A stretch of 64,000 nucleotides of DNA from an uncultured Senegalimassilia sp. Its GTDB lineage: Bacteria > Actinomycetota > Coriobacteriia > Coriobacteriales > Eggerthellaceae. The stretch is from NCBI RefSeq assembly GCF_902464545.1, contig NZ_CABQJR010000002.1, forward strand, positions 59,041-123,040, written 5' to 3'. How positions within the stretch are numbered: the first letter of the stretch is position 1; each line of letters starts with the position of its first letter. The notes beneath the pieces are model-generated. The model was not told the origin of the DNA. It ran no database searches and was given only the letters and a program-made list of their open reading frames with translations. Positions 17,061 through 26,964 of this stretch are shown here, piece after piece. Position numbers and translations under genes: made by a program.

Positions 17061-19671
17061 GGAGGACGTCGCCGCCGCCAAGCGGGCCGTCAAGGACGCC
17101 AAGGCCGCGGCGAAGGCCGCCGACAAGGAGGCCAAGGCGGCCGCAAAGCGCGCCAGGAAAAGCAAGAGGGCTGCGGCGAGGCCCGGGCATCAGGGCGGCA
17201 GGTACGTCCCGATCGAGAAGCGGCTCAGGAACCAGCAGCGCGAGCGCGCCGCCGGCGAGGCCGCGGCCGAGAGGGCCCGCCGCGCAGCCAAGGATGTCTA
17301 CAGGCTCATCGGCTTCGACGCCCTGTACGCCGACGGCATCGCGCAGGTGGAGCCGGGGCTGTTCAGCCAGACGGTCAGCTTCGGCGACATCAGCTACCAG
17401 AGCATGGGAGACGAGTCGCAGAAGTCGGTGTGCCGCCAGATGCGCAAGCTCTACGACGGCCTGACGCCGGACGTGGGGTTGCAGCTTGTGCTGTTCAACC
17501 GCCCGCTCACCAAGGGCGAGATGTCGAACCGCAGGTTCTTCGGCCGCGTGGAGGGGCCCGCCGCTCCCTACGCCGCCGAGTACAGCCGCATCCTCAACGA
17601 CAAGATGGCCGAGGGCGTGTCCAACATCATGCGCGAGCGCTACCTGACGTTCTCCGTCTCCGCCGACACGGTGGAGGAGTCCGTTCCTAAGCTGGCGCGC
17701 CTGCGCTCCATGGCGGACGGCGTGCTTTCGGGCATGCGCAGCGGCACCCGCGTGCTGCGGGGAGAGGAGCGCCTGCAGCTGATACGGTCGATGACGCGGC
17801 CGGGGCGCGAGCGCGCCGAGTTCGACTACGACGACCTGGGCGTCACCCGCGGAATCACGGCAAAGGACCTGGCGTGCCCCGACACCATGGAGTTCAAGCC
17901 CGGCGGGTCCGCCAGCTGCTTCACCAGCGACGGCGTATGGTGCCAGGTGCTGGCGTTCCGCAGCTTCGAGAGCAACCTGACCGACCGCTGCCTGGCGGAC
18001 ATGGTGGACCTCCCCATGCCGCTGGCGATCAGCTTCCATGTGAGGGCCATGAACCCGCGCTGGTCCAAGGACTACGTCCGCCGCCGCTTGAAGTGGATCG
18101 ACAAGGAGATGTCCGAGGACCAGATGGACGCCGTGAGCAAGGGCTACGACTTCAACCTCATCCCCAGCGAGCTGAAGTTCACCCGTGAGGAGGCCCAGGA
18201 CGTCTACGAGTGCCTGAAGGGCGACAGCCAGCGGATGTTCCGCTACACGGGGCTGGTGTTCACCTACGCCCCCACCCGCGAGGAGCTGGACGAGCAGGCG
18301 ATGCACCTGATATCGGTGGCGCAGGCGCAGGGCATAGAGCTCGCGAACCTGGACTACCGGCAGCGCGAGGGGCTGAACTCCGTGCTGCCGCTGGGACGCA
18401 ACCACGTGAAGGTGGGGCGCTTGATGCTCACCGACGAGATAGCCATCCAGTCCCCCTTCGCCACCTTGGAGCTGAACGACTTCGGGGGCGGCTACTACGG
18501 GCAGAACAAGGGCAGCCGCAACCTGGTGATGCTCAACCGCAAGGGCCTGGCCAGCCGAAACGGCATCATAAGCGGCATGCCGGGCAGCGGCAAGTCCTTC
18601 GGCGCCAAGCGTGAGATGACCAACACGGCGCTGCTCTATCCCGAGGACGACGTCGTCATCATCGACCCCGCCGGCGAGTTCGGCCTGTTGACCGAGGCCC
18701 TCGGCGGCCGCAACGTGGCGTTCGGCCCGGACTCCGAGACGTACCTGAACCCGCTCGACCTAAGCGACGTCTCCGAGCTTTTGGAGACAACCCAGCTGGC
18801 CTACAAGATCGAGGCGGTGCTAGCGCTGTCCGCCGCGTCCATGGCGGAGGGCAACGAGGGCCTCTCGGACGTTGAGCGCTCGATCATCAGCCGCTGCGTG
18901 GAGAAGGCGTACCTGACCTGCGGCAGGAGCGGAACCGTCCCACAACTGCAGGACCTCTACGACATTCTGAGGCAGCAGCCGGAGCCCGAGGCCGAGATCG
19001 TCGCGCTGCGGTTCGAGCGATACGTCTCCGGGGCGCTCTCCATCTTCAACCACCAGAGCAACGTCGCCTTCGACAGGCGCATCACCTGCGTGGGGCTCAA
19101 GGACCTGCCCGACAACATGCGCGCTTTCGGCATCATCGCGGTGCTGGAGGCGGTGCGCAACCGCATGTACGCGAACTTCGAGCGCGGCGTGACGACCTGG
19201 CTCTACATCGACGAGGTCCAGAGCCTCTTCGGGCACCCTGCCACCATCAGCTACTTCAGCCGGTTCTGGGCGGAGGGGCGCAAGTTCAACCTGATCTGCA
19301 CCGGCATCACCCAGAACTGCACCTACCTGCTGAGCCACAAGGACGGCCGCAACCTGATTCTGAACTCCGACTTCCTCATGCTGCACAGGCAGTCGTTCGC
19401 TGACAAGGCCAAGTGGTCGGAGCTGCTGAACCTCTCGGAGCAGGAGGAGGGCTACATCGACGAGTCGGTCAACCCCGGCGACGGCCTGCTCATAGCGGGC
19501 GGGTCCCGCGTGCCCATCGTGGACGACTTCCCCAAGGGCGCGCTCTACGACCTGTTCAACACCAAGCCCGACGAGATTGCCGAGCGCAAGCGCGCCGCCT
19601 ACTTCGCCAAGCGCGCGGCAGGGTCCGCGGCCGGCGCCGACGAGGCCGAGGCGGCGGGCGATGTCGGGTAG
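17038..19671 (+). CDS. virB4: VirB4-like conjugation ATPase
   Basis: An 877-residue ATPase that powers the type IV secretion channel. A Lys/Ala-rich basic tail (residues 1-60) leads to the CagE/TrbE/VirB-type N-domain. The motor domain has Walker A GMPGSGKSFG near residues 512-521 and Walker B WLYIDEVQSLF near 721-731, followed by GITQNCTYLL. The ribosome site GGGAGGGGAG lies just before ATG 17038. The 3' end overlaps the hydrolase gene by 11 bases. Length and motifs match the Tn1549 group. Confidence 0.94.
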   Translation: MSPRKAGKEDVAAAKRAVKDAKAAAKAADKEAKAAAKRARKSKRAAARPGHQGGRYVPIEKRLRNQQRERAAGEAAAERARRAAKDVYRLIGFDALYADGIAQVEPGLFSQTVSFGDISYQSMGDESQKSVCRQMRKLYDGLTPDVGLQLVLFNRPLTKGEMSNRRFFGRVEGPAAPYAAEYSRILNDKMAEGVSNIMRERYLTFSVSADTVEESVPKLARLRSMADGVLSGMRSGTRVLRGEERLQLIRSMTRPGRERAEFDYDDLGVTRGITAKDLACPDTMEFKPGGSASCFTSDGVWCQVLAFRSFESNLTDRCLADMVDLPMPLAISFHVRAMNPRWSKDYVRRRLKWIDKEMSEDQMDAVSKGYDFNLIPSELKFTREEAQDVYECLKGDSQRMFRYTGLVFTYAPTREELDEQAMHLISVAQAQGIELANLDYRQREGLNSVLPLGRNHVKVGRLMLTDEIAIQSPFATLELNDFGGGYYGQNKGSRNLVMLNRKGLASRNGIISGMPGSGKSFGAKREMTNTALLYPEDDVVIIDPAGEFGLLTEALGGRNVAFGPDSETYLNPLDLSDVSELLETTQLAYKIEAVLALSAASMAEGNEGLSDVERSIISRCVEKAYLTCGRSGTVPQLQDLYDILRQQPEPEAEIVALRFERYVSGALSIFNHQSNVAFDRRITCVGLKDLPDNMRAFGIIAVLEAVRNRMYANFERGVTTWLYIDEVQSLFGHPATISYFSRFWAEGRKFNLICTGITQNCTYLLSHKDGRNLILNSDFLMLHRQSFADKAKWSELLNLSEQEEGYIDESVNPGDGLLIAGGSRVPIVDDFPKGALYDLFNTKPDEIAERKRAAYFAKRAAGSAAGADEAEAAGDVG

Positions 19672-21343
19672 GGGGTCCGGCGCCCGCAGGCAGGGCTTCG
19701 CCAGCGCGGAGTCGGTGGAGGCCGGCAACGCCAGATTCGAGAGCAGGGGCGGCGGCTCGTTCAAGGGGCCCGACCAAGGCTCCTTCGCCGAGGGCGGCAA
19801 GAGCGACGTTTGCGGAGCGGCCGATGGCGCCCCCGACGCCGCCGTGGCCAAAGGCGGGTTCGCCGGCAGGGCCGGGAGCGCCATCGCGGCCGGCTTCGTC
19901 GGGGAGCTTGACGACAGCGACGAGCTCTCCGGGTCCGAAGGCGCCTACCGCGCAGGAAGGGCGGCTGCGGACATCCGGAAGCGGCGCAGGGCAAGGCTCG
20001 AGTCCGACCCGTTCGCCCCTGTGGAGGATACCGCCAACGCCGATGCCGTCGCGGCAAAGGAGGCGAAGCGCGCCGCCGGGGAAGTCAGGGCCGTTGCCGG
20101 GCCGGGCGGTTCCGCAGAAAGCGCGCCCCGCTCGAAATCCCTGCTGGCAAGGGCCAGGGAAGGCCTTGGCGGCAAGGCCGCCCGCCGATCTGCCGCCACC
20201 GGCGGAAAGGCTGCCGGCGGCAGCTCCCTGGGCGAGGCCCGGGCCGCGTCCAACTATGCCAGGTCGCGCGCCGCCCTGCAGGCCGCCGAGGCGGGGCCCG
20301 CCGCAGCGAAGGCCGGATTCGGCGGAAGGCTCGCGGCGGCCGTCTCGACCGCTGCGCCCGTTCTGGGCGGGGTCCTGGCGGGCGTCACCGCCTTCGTAGC
20401 AGCGAGCCTCATCCTCTCGACGCTCCTGGGCGCAATCGCCGGCTTCTGGCAAGACGAGCAGGACAAGGCCATGATCGAGGGCCTTCCCGGCTTCATCACC
20501 TACGACATGGTGCTCGAGGCGCTGGAGTGCCAGGAGGAGTACGGGCATCCCGCAGGCTGCACCATCGCGCAGGTCATCTGCGAGAGCGGCCAGGGCGACG
20601 CCATGAGCCAGCTGGCCACCAGGGACCACAACCTCTTCGGCATCAAGTGGGCATCGAGCTTCGCCAGCTGCCCGGAGGTCGCCGGCAAGGCGAGCTGGGC
20701 CACCCACGAGGAGGTGGGCGGCCAGGTCGTCACGGTCATGGCCGACTTCACCGTGTTCAAGAGCGACGCGGACTGCATCAGGTTCAGGAGCAGGGTTCTC
20801 CTGCAGAACAGCCGCTATGCGGACAACGCGTTCATCAAGGAGGCCATCGCCGACCATGACTCGGACAAGATGGCCGAGGGCCTGAAGGACGCGGGCTACG
20901 CCACGAGCTCGGAGTACGTGGAGAGCCTGAAGTCGGTCATGAGGACCTACAACCTGTACCGTTTCGACGGCATGGGCGTCGACGACTTCGAGAAGGGCGC
21001 GGCCGGCGGCGACGCCATCGTGCAGGCTGCCTACAGCCAGCTGGGCGTGCCCTATGTCTGGGGCGGTTCGACGCCCGGCGTGGGGTTGGACTGCAGCGGC
21101 CTCACCCAGTACTGCTACCGGCAGGCGGGCATAAGCATCAGCCATTACACGGAAGACCAGCTCAAGGAGCTCACCGTCGTACCGCTGTCGCAGGCGCGGC
21201 CGGGCGACATCCTCTACAAGTACGGCCACGTGGCCATCTACGTGGGAGGCGACGAGTACATACACGAACCGCGCACGGGCGACGTGTGCAGGAAGGCGAC
21301 GGGGATCTCGTACTTCACCTGCGCCCTCCGATACACCGGATAA
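19661..21343 (+). CDS. Bifunctional peptidoglycan hydrolase (glucosaminidase-like plus NlpC/P60) of the conjugation channel
   Basis: A 560-residue protein with a long charged Ala/Gly-rich cytoplasmic part (about 1-220) and one membrane helix near residues 225-260. The lysozyme/glucosaminidase-like domain carries VICESGQGDAMSQLATRDHN near 300-330. The C-terminal NlpC/P60 domain has catalytic Cys478 (LDCSGLTQYCY) and His523 (YGHVAIYVGG). This CD1108-type enzyme locally opens the wall for the conjugation machine. The ATG at 19661 lies inside the virB4 end. The unusually long low-complexity N-terminus is the only odd feature. Confidence 0.9.
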   Translation: MSGRGSGARRQGFASAESVEAGNARFESRGGGSFKGPDQGSFAEGGKSDVCGAADGAPDAAVAKGGFAGRAGSAIAAGFVGELDDSDELSGSEGAYRAGRAAADIRKRRRARLESDPFAPVEDTANADAVAAKEAKRAAGEVRAVAGPGGSAESAPRSKSLLARAREGLGGKAARRSAATGGKAAGGSSLGEARAASNYARSRAALQAAEAGPAAAKAGFGGRLAAAVSTAAPVLGGVLAGVTAFVAASLILSTLLGAIAGFWQDEQDKAMIEGLPGFITYDMVLEALECQEEYGHPAGCTIAQVICESGQGDAMSQLATRDHNLFGIKWASSFASCPEVAGKASWATHEEVGGQVVTVMADFTVFKSDADCIRFRSRVLLQNSRYADNAFIKEAIADHDSDKMAEGLKDAGYATSSEYVESLKSVMRTYNLYRFDGMGVDDFEKGAAGGDAIVQAAYSQLGVPYVWGGSTPGVGLDCSGLTQYCYRQAGISISHYTEDQLKELTVVPLSQARPGDILYKYGHVAIYVGGDEYIHEPRTGDVCRKATGISYFTCALRYTG

Positions 21344-21355
21344 GGAGATTTCGAA

Positions 21356-22081
21356 ATGGAGAAGAAGACGAAGGCATTGGCCGCCATCGCGGCGGGCGCG
21401 CTGGCCATCGGGATCGCGCTGTCGGTCGCGAGCTGCGCCCTGCGCTCGGCGGGGACGGACCAGCAGACCGTGCAGGAGGAGGCGCCCGCCGAGGAGGCCG
21501 CTCAAGGCCAGGGCGCCGAGGCGCCCGCGGCGCTCACGTCCTACGAGCTCGCCTGCTCCAAGGGCTGGAAGAGCGACGCGGGCTCGCTGCAGATGTCCAA
21601 GGGCATGGTCATCGAGAAGGGGGCGGACGGCAAGATCCACGTGCTGACCGTTTCCGAGGTGGAGGAGGCGGACGCCGGCAAGCAGGCCGTGTTCACGGTC
21701 GCCGGCACCGACGAGGATTCGCAGGACAGCGTCATCTGGACGCTGATTTTCGACCGGTCCGGCGGCGCGGCAACCATGTCCAGCGACGACTTCAAGGTGA
21801 GCAAGAAGTATTCGGAGGACGTTGCCGAGGGCTCCGTATCCGTCAGCGGGATGGACGAGGCATACATAGGCCTCGTCGGCGGCGACGCGGAGCCGCTGCG
21901 CAAGGCCCTGGCGGCCTACATGGCCAAGAATGTGCCCCAGGCGGCGTCGGCCTCCTTCGACGGCGAGGCGTCCGTCGACTTCAACGCCAAGACCGTCTCG
22001 GCGTCGTTCCATGCCGATGACCCCGCGAGGACCGTCCTCGTGGTGGCGTACGCCGACGGCAAGTTCACCGTGTCGGGCTAG
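21356..22081 (+). CDS. Predicted lipoprotein of the transfer operon
   Basis: A 241-residue protein with a basic start (MEKKTK), an Ala-rich hydrophobic segment and the lipobox VASC at about residues 24-27, so it is probably lipid-anchored on the outer face of the membrane. An acidic Glu/Ala linker precedes a domain with alternating strands (VLTVSEVEEADAGKQAVFTV, then VIWTLIFDRSGGA). No family was recognised. The position between the hydrolase and VirB6 suggests a structural or shielding part of the channel. The ribosome site is AAGGAG eight bases before ATG. Confidence 0.7.
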   Translation: MEKKTKALAAIAAGALAIGIALSVASCALRSAGTDQQTVQEEAPAEEAAQGQGAEAPAALTSYELACSKGWKSDAGSLQMSKGMVIEKGADGKIHVLTVSEVEEADAGKQAVFTVAGTDEDSQDSVIWTLIFDRSGGAATMSSDDFKVSKKYSEDVAEGSVSVSGMDEAYIGLVGGDAEPLRKALAAYMAKNVPQAASASFDGEASVDFNAKTVSASFHADDPARTVLVVAYADGKFTVSG

Positions 22082-22090
22082 GGGGTCGCT

Positions 22091-23098
22091 TTGCTTGAGA
22101 GAATCGGACGGGCGACGCCGGCGCAGCGGAGATTCCTGCTCTCGCTCGCGGGCAGCGCGCTCTTCTGCGCGGCGATGCTCTGGCTGCCGCAGCCTGCGCA
22201 CGCCGACATCGCCGACACCGTCAACTCGTGGCTTTGCGGCATGCTGCGGGACTTCTGCAACTGGATCTTCGGAGCCCAAGTGGACGTGCTCAGGTCCATC
22301 GGCGCCGAGGGCGTGCTCTCCGCCAGCTTCGAGACCATGCTGGGCGGCTCCGGCACCGTGAGCATGTACGACATCGTTCACGGCGTGTGGGAGAGCGCCA
22401 TCCTGCCAATCGGCTGCGGGGTGCTCTCCTTCGTGTTCACCGTGCAGCTCATCAAGATCAGCCAGCGCATGGACGGCAGCTCCAGCATGCCGGCGGTGAA
22501 GGAGGTCGTCTTCCTGCTGGTGTTCTTCGCCGTGTTCCTGTTCCTGGTGCAGCACTCCTTCGAGCTCATGCAGGCGCTCTACGAGGTGACGCGCATCGCC
22601 ATCCAGCGGGTGACGGACCTCTTCGGCAACGGCGCGGAGCTCGACATGGGCAAGGTGTCCATCACCACCACCGACGACGATGTGCCGGCGCTTTTGGGCA
22701 TGGCGGTGGTGGCGCTGGTCAGCTGGGTCGTGGTGCTGGTGGCCTATATCGTGGCGCTTGTGGTGAGCTGGGCCCGCGCCATCCAACTCTACCTGATGGC
22801 GGCGTTCAGCCCCATACCGTTGAGCCTCATGGGCCTGGAGGACACCAGGCAGATCGGCATCGGGTATCTGCGCAGCTTCGCCAGCGTGTGCCTGGCGGGC
22901 GTCATCATCCTCGTGATTCTCGTAAGCTTCCCCGTGGTGCTGGGCGGGCTCGATGCCGTGAACGCCGGCACGGGCACGCCGATGGACAGCGTCGTCGGAG
23001 GCCTGAGCTATGCGCTGCAGTACCTGGCCGTCTGCGTCCTGCTGATACTCAGCCTGGTGAAGAGCGGGGCCTGGGCCCGCGACGTCATGGGCGGATAG
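22091..23098 (+). CDS. virB6: VirB6/TrbL-like polytopic channel protein
   Basis: A 335-residue protein beginning at TTG after GGGGG. It has an N-terminal signal-like helix ending in QPAHA, then at least five membrane segments, including LPIGCGVLSFVFTVQLIKIS, VVFLLVFFAVFLFLVQHSFE and a central double helix near 215-250. MAAFSPIPLSLMGLEDTRQI is typical of the CD1112/TrbL-type VirB6 proteins of Tn1549-like elements. It forms part of the inner-membrane channel. A strong terminator 45 bases downstream ends the transfer operon. Confidence 0.85.
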   Translation: MLERIGRATPAQRRFLLSLAGSALFCAAMLWLPQPAHADIADTVNSWLCGMLRDFCNWIFGAQVDVLRSIGAEGVLSASFETMLGGSGTVSMYDIVHGVWESAILPIGCGVLSFVFTVQLIKISQRMDGSSSMPAVKEVVFLLVFFAVFLFLVQHSFELMQALYEVTRIAIQRVTDLFGNGAELDMGKVSITTTDDDVPALLGMAVVALVSWVVVLVAYIVALVVSWARAIQLYLMAAFSPIPLSLMGLEDTRQIGIGYLRSFASVCLAGVIILVILVSFPVVLGGLDAVNAGTGTPMDSVVGGLSYALQYLAVCVLLILSLVKSGAWARDVMGG

Positions 23099-23143
23099 GG
23101 GTGGGGCGCGAGGCTTCGAAAGGCCCGACCACACGGAGAAGCC

Positions 23144-23176
23144 AAGGGCGGCACGGACTCCCGTGCCGCCCTTTTT
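23144..23176 (+). terminator. Terminator of the transfer operon
   Basis: A 13-base perfect stem (AAGGGCGGCACGG at 23144-23156 with CCGTGCCGCCCTT at 23161-23173) with a 4-base loop, ending in a T run. It lies just past VirB6. Confidence 0.85.
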
Positions 23177-23336
23177 CGGCGCGCCTTGTCCAAACCGCTG
23201 CCTTTCCCGGCTTGGGGTAGGGCGGCGCGCCCGCGGACCTTTTCCGGGAAGGAGGGCTTTCTGCCTGCGAGCGCGCCGCCCGTCCGACGAGGCGGGCCGC
23301 ACGGCCCGCCCGAACCGTTTTTGAAAGGAAGGGCGC

Positions 23337-23834
23337 ATGCCTAACGAGAGCAAGAGCGTCTACGTGACGCTCCACAAGAACTTCGTGAGGGAGGGAATCC
23401 CCTACACGGACCGCGAGACGGGCGAACAACGCACGTTCAACTCGGCAACCATGCCCAGGGGCACGTCGATCGACGGCCGGGACGTGAGCTTCTTCGAGTT
23501 CTCCCCGCTGTACGTGAACGAGTCGCGCAAGGGGGAGGACTATCGCGACATCCCGTTGCTGAAGGGCCGCGAGGTGTGGCTGCAGAAGACCGTTCTCGGC
23601 GAGGACGGGAAGCCGGTGCTGGACGCCGATGGCGGCAAGGTGCGCGAGACGGTCAAGGTCATGCCGGAGCAGGTTCGCTTCGCCTTGGACCAGCAGCGGC
23701 AGGATTACCTCGCCTCCTTGAAGCAGCGAAGCCTCCACGACCGGGCCGATGCGGCCACCCGCAGCGCGCTCGGCCGCGCGCAGGATGACCAGCCGCGTCG
23801 GCAGGGCCTGGCGCACGACGACATCCCGTTCTAA
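23337..23834 (+). CDS. SSB-like small protein with DDIPF tail
   Basis: A 165-residue protein preceded by GAAAGGAAGG. The body is rich in strands (SVYVTLHKNF, FNSATMPRGTSIDGRDVSFF). The last residues, HDDIPF, match the acidic tip by which single-stranded DNA-binding proteins recruit replication enzymes, and a Gln/Arg-rich linker precedes it as in SSBs. An SSB-type role in protecting the transferred strand is therefore plausible, although the OB fold itself could not be confirmed. It is followed by an adhesin gene 10 bases downstream, an unexpected partner. Confidence 0.5.
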   Translation: MPNESKSVYVTLHKNFVREGIPYTDRETGEQRTFNSATMPRGTSIDGRDVSFFEFSPLYVNESRKGEDYRDIPLLKGREVWLQKTVLGEDGKPVLDADGGKVRETVKVMPEQVRFALDQQRQDYLASLKQRSLHDRADAATRSALGRAQDDQPRRQGLAHDDIPF

Positions 23835-23844
23835 GGAGGCGGCC

Positions 23845-26800
23845 ATGACAGCGAGAGCAACAGAGACCGCCGCCTTGTCGAAGATCGTTCGAGTCATGAT
23901 GAGCGTGGCTCTGCTCATCGGTATGTGCGCATCGGCGCCCATGCAGGCGCAGGCCTCCGAGTCCGTCGAGGTGACCGTCGGCGACGACGTCCCCTACGCC
24001 GGCTACTTCACGACGCGCATGTGGGCCGACGGCGAGGTGGCCTACTGCGCCGAACCCGCGGCGGGCACGCCCGCGCCGGGGATCTACTCTAAGTCGGACA
24101 TCTCCGACGGCGACCTGGCCGCCGCGATGTGGTTCAGCTACGGCGCGCCGGGCTTCGACGAGTCCGTGTTCCCGGAAAGGTGGTACGACGGCACGGGTTG
24201 GAGCGAGGACAAATACCTGGTGGCGAGCCACGTGCTGCTGTCGTTCGCCTACCAGGGCTCGCGCGGCGAGGCGGCCTATGGGACCAACGCGCAGTTCGAG
24301 AAGTGGGCCAAGGACGAGCTCCTCGGCGACACCTGGTCCAAGGTGAAGAACCGCGCGGACGAGGTGTCCACGGGCTTCGAGGCCTTCTCGGTGAAGACCG
24401 GCTCTGCGACGCAGGTGCTTGTGAGCTTCACCTGGAAGAAGGGAGGCCTCAAGGTCGCTAAGGAAGATTCGCAGGCAGGCAGCGCGCCCCAGGGCGACGC
24501 CAACCTCGCCGGAGCGAGGTTCGACATCGTCAACGCCTCCGGGAAGAACGCGCTGGTCGGCGGGAGGTCCTACGGCGACGGCGAGGTCGTGAAAACCATC
24601 GAGGCCGAGTGGGACGCTGCGGCGAAGGCGTACGTGGCCGCCACCGGGTCGGGCGACCTGCCGTGCGGCGCCTACAAGGTCGTCGAGTCGCAGGCCCCCG
24701 AGGGGTACCTCGCCTCGGATTGGTCGAAGACGGCAAAGATTAGGGAGAACGGCGAGGTTGTCGACCTGACGGGCGGCGCCTGCAAGGACGACGTCGCCCG
24801 CGGCGGTGTGCAGGTCACGAAGTCCGACAGTGAGCTCGGCAAGTCCGAGGCCCTGGGCGGCGACTCCCACGGTGCGCCGGGCTGTGGCTCCACGCTCGCC
24901 GACATTGAGTTCACCATAACCAACGAGTCGGCGTCCAAGGTGCTGGTCAGCGGCGAGTGGTTCGAGCCTGGCGAGACGGTGGCCACCGTGACCACGGCGT
25001 GGAACGAGGAGGCGGGCGCCTATACCGCGCAGACCGCCGCCGACGCGCTGCCCTACGGCACCTACGCTATCCAGGAGACCAAGAGCAACGACTCTTACCT
25101 GCTGACTGACGGAGCCGCCAAGACGTTCCAGATTTGCGAGAACGGCGCCATCGTAAAAGCCTCCTCGGGAGGCGCCGCGCTCGAGTTCTTCGACCAGGTC
25201 GTCCGCAACGACCTCGAGATAGCGAAGATGGCCGAGGACACCAACGAGTCCCTGCAGGTCGCCTTCAAGGTTACCAACGAGGCGACAGGGGAAGCCCATG
25301 TGGTCGTCACCGACGGCAACGGCAACGTCTCCACGGCATCCTCCTGGAACAAGCACAGCGCCAACACCAACGGCAACGACCGGCTGCTGGACGTTGGAGC
25401 GGTCAACGCCTCGGACATGGATTCCAAGGCGGGCGTGTGGTTCTCCCTCGGCGAGGACGGCTCCGTCGCCGAAGTCGACGACGGTCTGGCGGCGCTGCCC
25501 TTCGGCAGGTACACGCTCGAGGAGCTGCGCAGCGACTCCAACGAGGGCTACGACCTGATCAAGAAGGCGTTCGTCATCGAGCGCGACTCCTCCGTCGCCA
25601 AGGCGGTGTGGATGAGCCTCGATGACAAGGAGGGGCCCAAGGTCCAGACCGAGGCCACGGACGCGTCCGACGGCGACCATGTGGCTCAAGCCTCTGGCGA
25701 AGTCACCCTGTCAGACACCGTGTATTACGAGAACCTCAAGACCGACGGCACCGAATACACCGTCACGGGCACCCTTATGCTCAAGTCCACCGGCGAGGCG
25801 CTCGTCGGCGTCGACGGCAACCCCGTGACCGCGAGCAAGACCTTCAGGCCCAAGCAGCGCGCCGGCGAGGTGGAGCTTCAGTTCGCCTTCGACGGGAGCC
25901 TGCTGGCGGGCGAGGACGTCGTGGCCTTCGAATCCCTGACGTCGGGCGGCGTGGAGGTGGCGGCCCATGCCGACATCGACGATGAGGGGCAGACCGTTCG
26001 CCTCGTGGGCATCGGCACCACGGCGACCGACAAAGCGGACGGCGACAAACTCGTCACCGGTGCCGAAATCACCATCGTCGACGAGGTCGCATACGAGGGG
26101 CTGACCCCCGGCGTCGAGTACACGCTCGAGGCCGCGCTGATGGATGCCGAGGCCGGCGGTCCCGTGACCGTCGATGGCAAGCAGGTTGCCGGAACCGCAA
26201 CGTTCGCCCCCGACGAAGCCGATGGCGTCCAGGCGGTGGAGCTCGCCTTCGACGGCACCGGCTTGGGCGGTAAGAGCGTCGTGGTGTTCGAGAAGCTCTT
26301 CGCCGCCGGCGTGCAGCTCGCAGCACACGAGGACCTTTCCGACGAGGGGCAAACCGTCACCGTCGTCGAGATAGGCACGAAGCTCACCGACGCCGAAGAC
26401 GGCGACCAAATCGTCGCCAGCGGCAAGGTCAAGCTCGTCGACACCGTGGAGTACAAGGGTCTCGTTCCTGGCGAAGCCTACACCGCAAACGGTACGCTCG
26501 TCGACAAGTCGACCGGCGAGACGCTGGTCGACGCCGGCGGCAACCCCGTGACCGCCACCGCCGAGTTCGCCCCCGAGGCGGCCGAGGGCGTTGTGGAGGT
26601 CGCCTTCGAGTTCGACGCGTCCCATCTCGAGGAGGGAGCGGCCCTCGTGGCCTTCGAGCGCTGCCTCGATGCCAAGGGCAACGTCGTCGCCGTCCACGAG
26701 GACGTCGACGACGAAGGCCAGACGGTAGTGGTCGACAACCCCGACACCCCCGAAGTTCCCGATGCGCCAGGCGAGAAGCTGGACAAGACCGGCGTGGACC

Positions 26801-26943
26801 TCATGCCCTATATACTGGGCGCCGGTATGGCCCTCGCGGCGGCATTGGCGCTCGCTGCATACGGTCTGCAGAGGCGCAACCCCGACGATCCCGACCCCGA
26901 CGACCTCGGGCGCGGAGAGGAAGCGGCGGAGCACGAGGCCTAA
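23845..26943 (+). CDS. VaFE-repeat surface adhesin with thioester-like head and LDKTG sorting signal
   Basis: A 1032-residue secreted wall protein. The start is set by AAGGAGG ten bases upstream. A signal peptide ends near MQAQAS. The head domain contains YCAEPAAG and later a Gln (FAYQGSRGEA), which resembles the Cys-Gln thioester adhesin fold. Two or three SpaA/CnaB-type domains follow (GARFDIVNASGKN with the end VVESQAPEGYLASD), then three VaFE repeats. The C-terminus has LDKTG, a membrane helix and a charged tail, an LPXTG-like sorting signal with Asp in place of Pro. Such proteins on conjugative elements probably promote cell contact. The sortase gene lies downstream. Confidence 0.87.
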   Translation: MTARATETAALSKIVRVMMSVALLIGMCASAPMQAQASESVEVTVGDDVPYAGYFTTRMWADGEVAYCAEPAAGTPAPGIYSKSDISDGDLAAAMWFSYGAPGFDESVFPERWYDGTGWSEDKYLVASHVLLSFAYQGSRGEAAYGTNAQFEKWAKDELLGDTWSKVKNRADEVSTGFEAFSVKTGSATQVLVSFTWKKGGLKVAKEDSQAGSAPQGDANLAGARFDIVNASGKNALVGGRSYGDGEVVKTIEAEWDAAAKAYVAATGSGDLPCGAYKVVESQAPEGYLASDWSKTAKIRENGEVVDLTGGACKDDVARGGVQVTKSDSELGKSEALGGDSHGAPGCGSTLADIEFTITNESASKVLVSGEWFEPGETVATVTTAWNEEAGAYTAQTAADALPYGTYAIQETKSNDSYLLTDGAAKTFQICENGAIVKASSGGAALEFFDQVVRNDLEIAKMAEDTNESLQVAFKVTNEATGEAHVVVTDGNGNVSTASSWNKHSANTNGNDRLLDVGAVNASDMDSKAGVWFSLGEDGSVAEVDDGLAALPFGRYTLEELRSDSNEGYDLIKKAFVIERDSSVAKAVWMSLDDKEGPKVQTEATDASDGDHVAQASGEVTLSDTVYYENLKTDGTEYTVTGTLMLKSTGEALVGVDGNPVTASKTFRPKQRAGEVELQFAFDGSLLAGEDVVAFESLTSGGVEVAAHADIDDEGQTVRLVGIGTTATDKADGDKLVTGAEITIVDEVAYEGLTPGVEYTLEAALMDAEAGGPVTVDGKQVAGTATFAPDEADGVQAVELAFDGTGLGGKSVVVFEKLFAAGVQLAAHEDLSDEGQTVTVVEIGTKLTDAEDGDQIVASGKVKLVDTVEYKGLVPGEAYTANGTLVDKSTGETLVDAGGNPVTATAEFAPEAAEGVVEVAFEFDASHLEEGAALVAFERCLDAKGNVVAVHEDVDDEGQTVVVDNPDTPEVPDAPGEKLDKTGVDLMPYILGAGMALAAALALAAYGLQRRNPDDPDPDDLGRGEEAAEHEA
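25639..26738 (+). repeat. Three tandem VaFE repeats inside the adhesin
   Basis: Three units of about 120 codons begin near 25639, 26011 and 26370. Each shows a (D/E)G(D)xxV start, a SDTVxYENL-type strand, a GxxLxxxxTG strand, an AFDGxxLxxxxVVxFE core and a DEGQTV end. The units are diverged in sequence, so they are old duplications. Confidence 0.8.
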
Positions 26944-26964
26944 GGCCGACGCTCGCCCGAAAGC

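Noticed and set aside
19556..23353. Very long minus-strand open frame opposite the transfer operon
   Set aside because: It lies opposite well-supported virB4, hydrolase, lipoprotein and virB6 genes. Its His/Ala/Arg-rich composition is the usual complement of GC-rich coding DNA.
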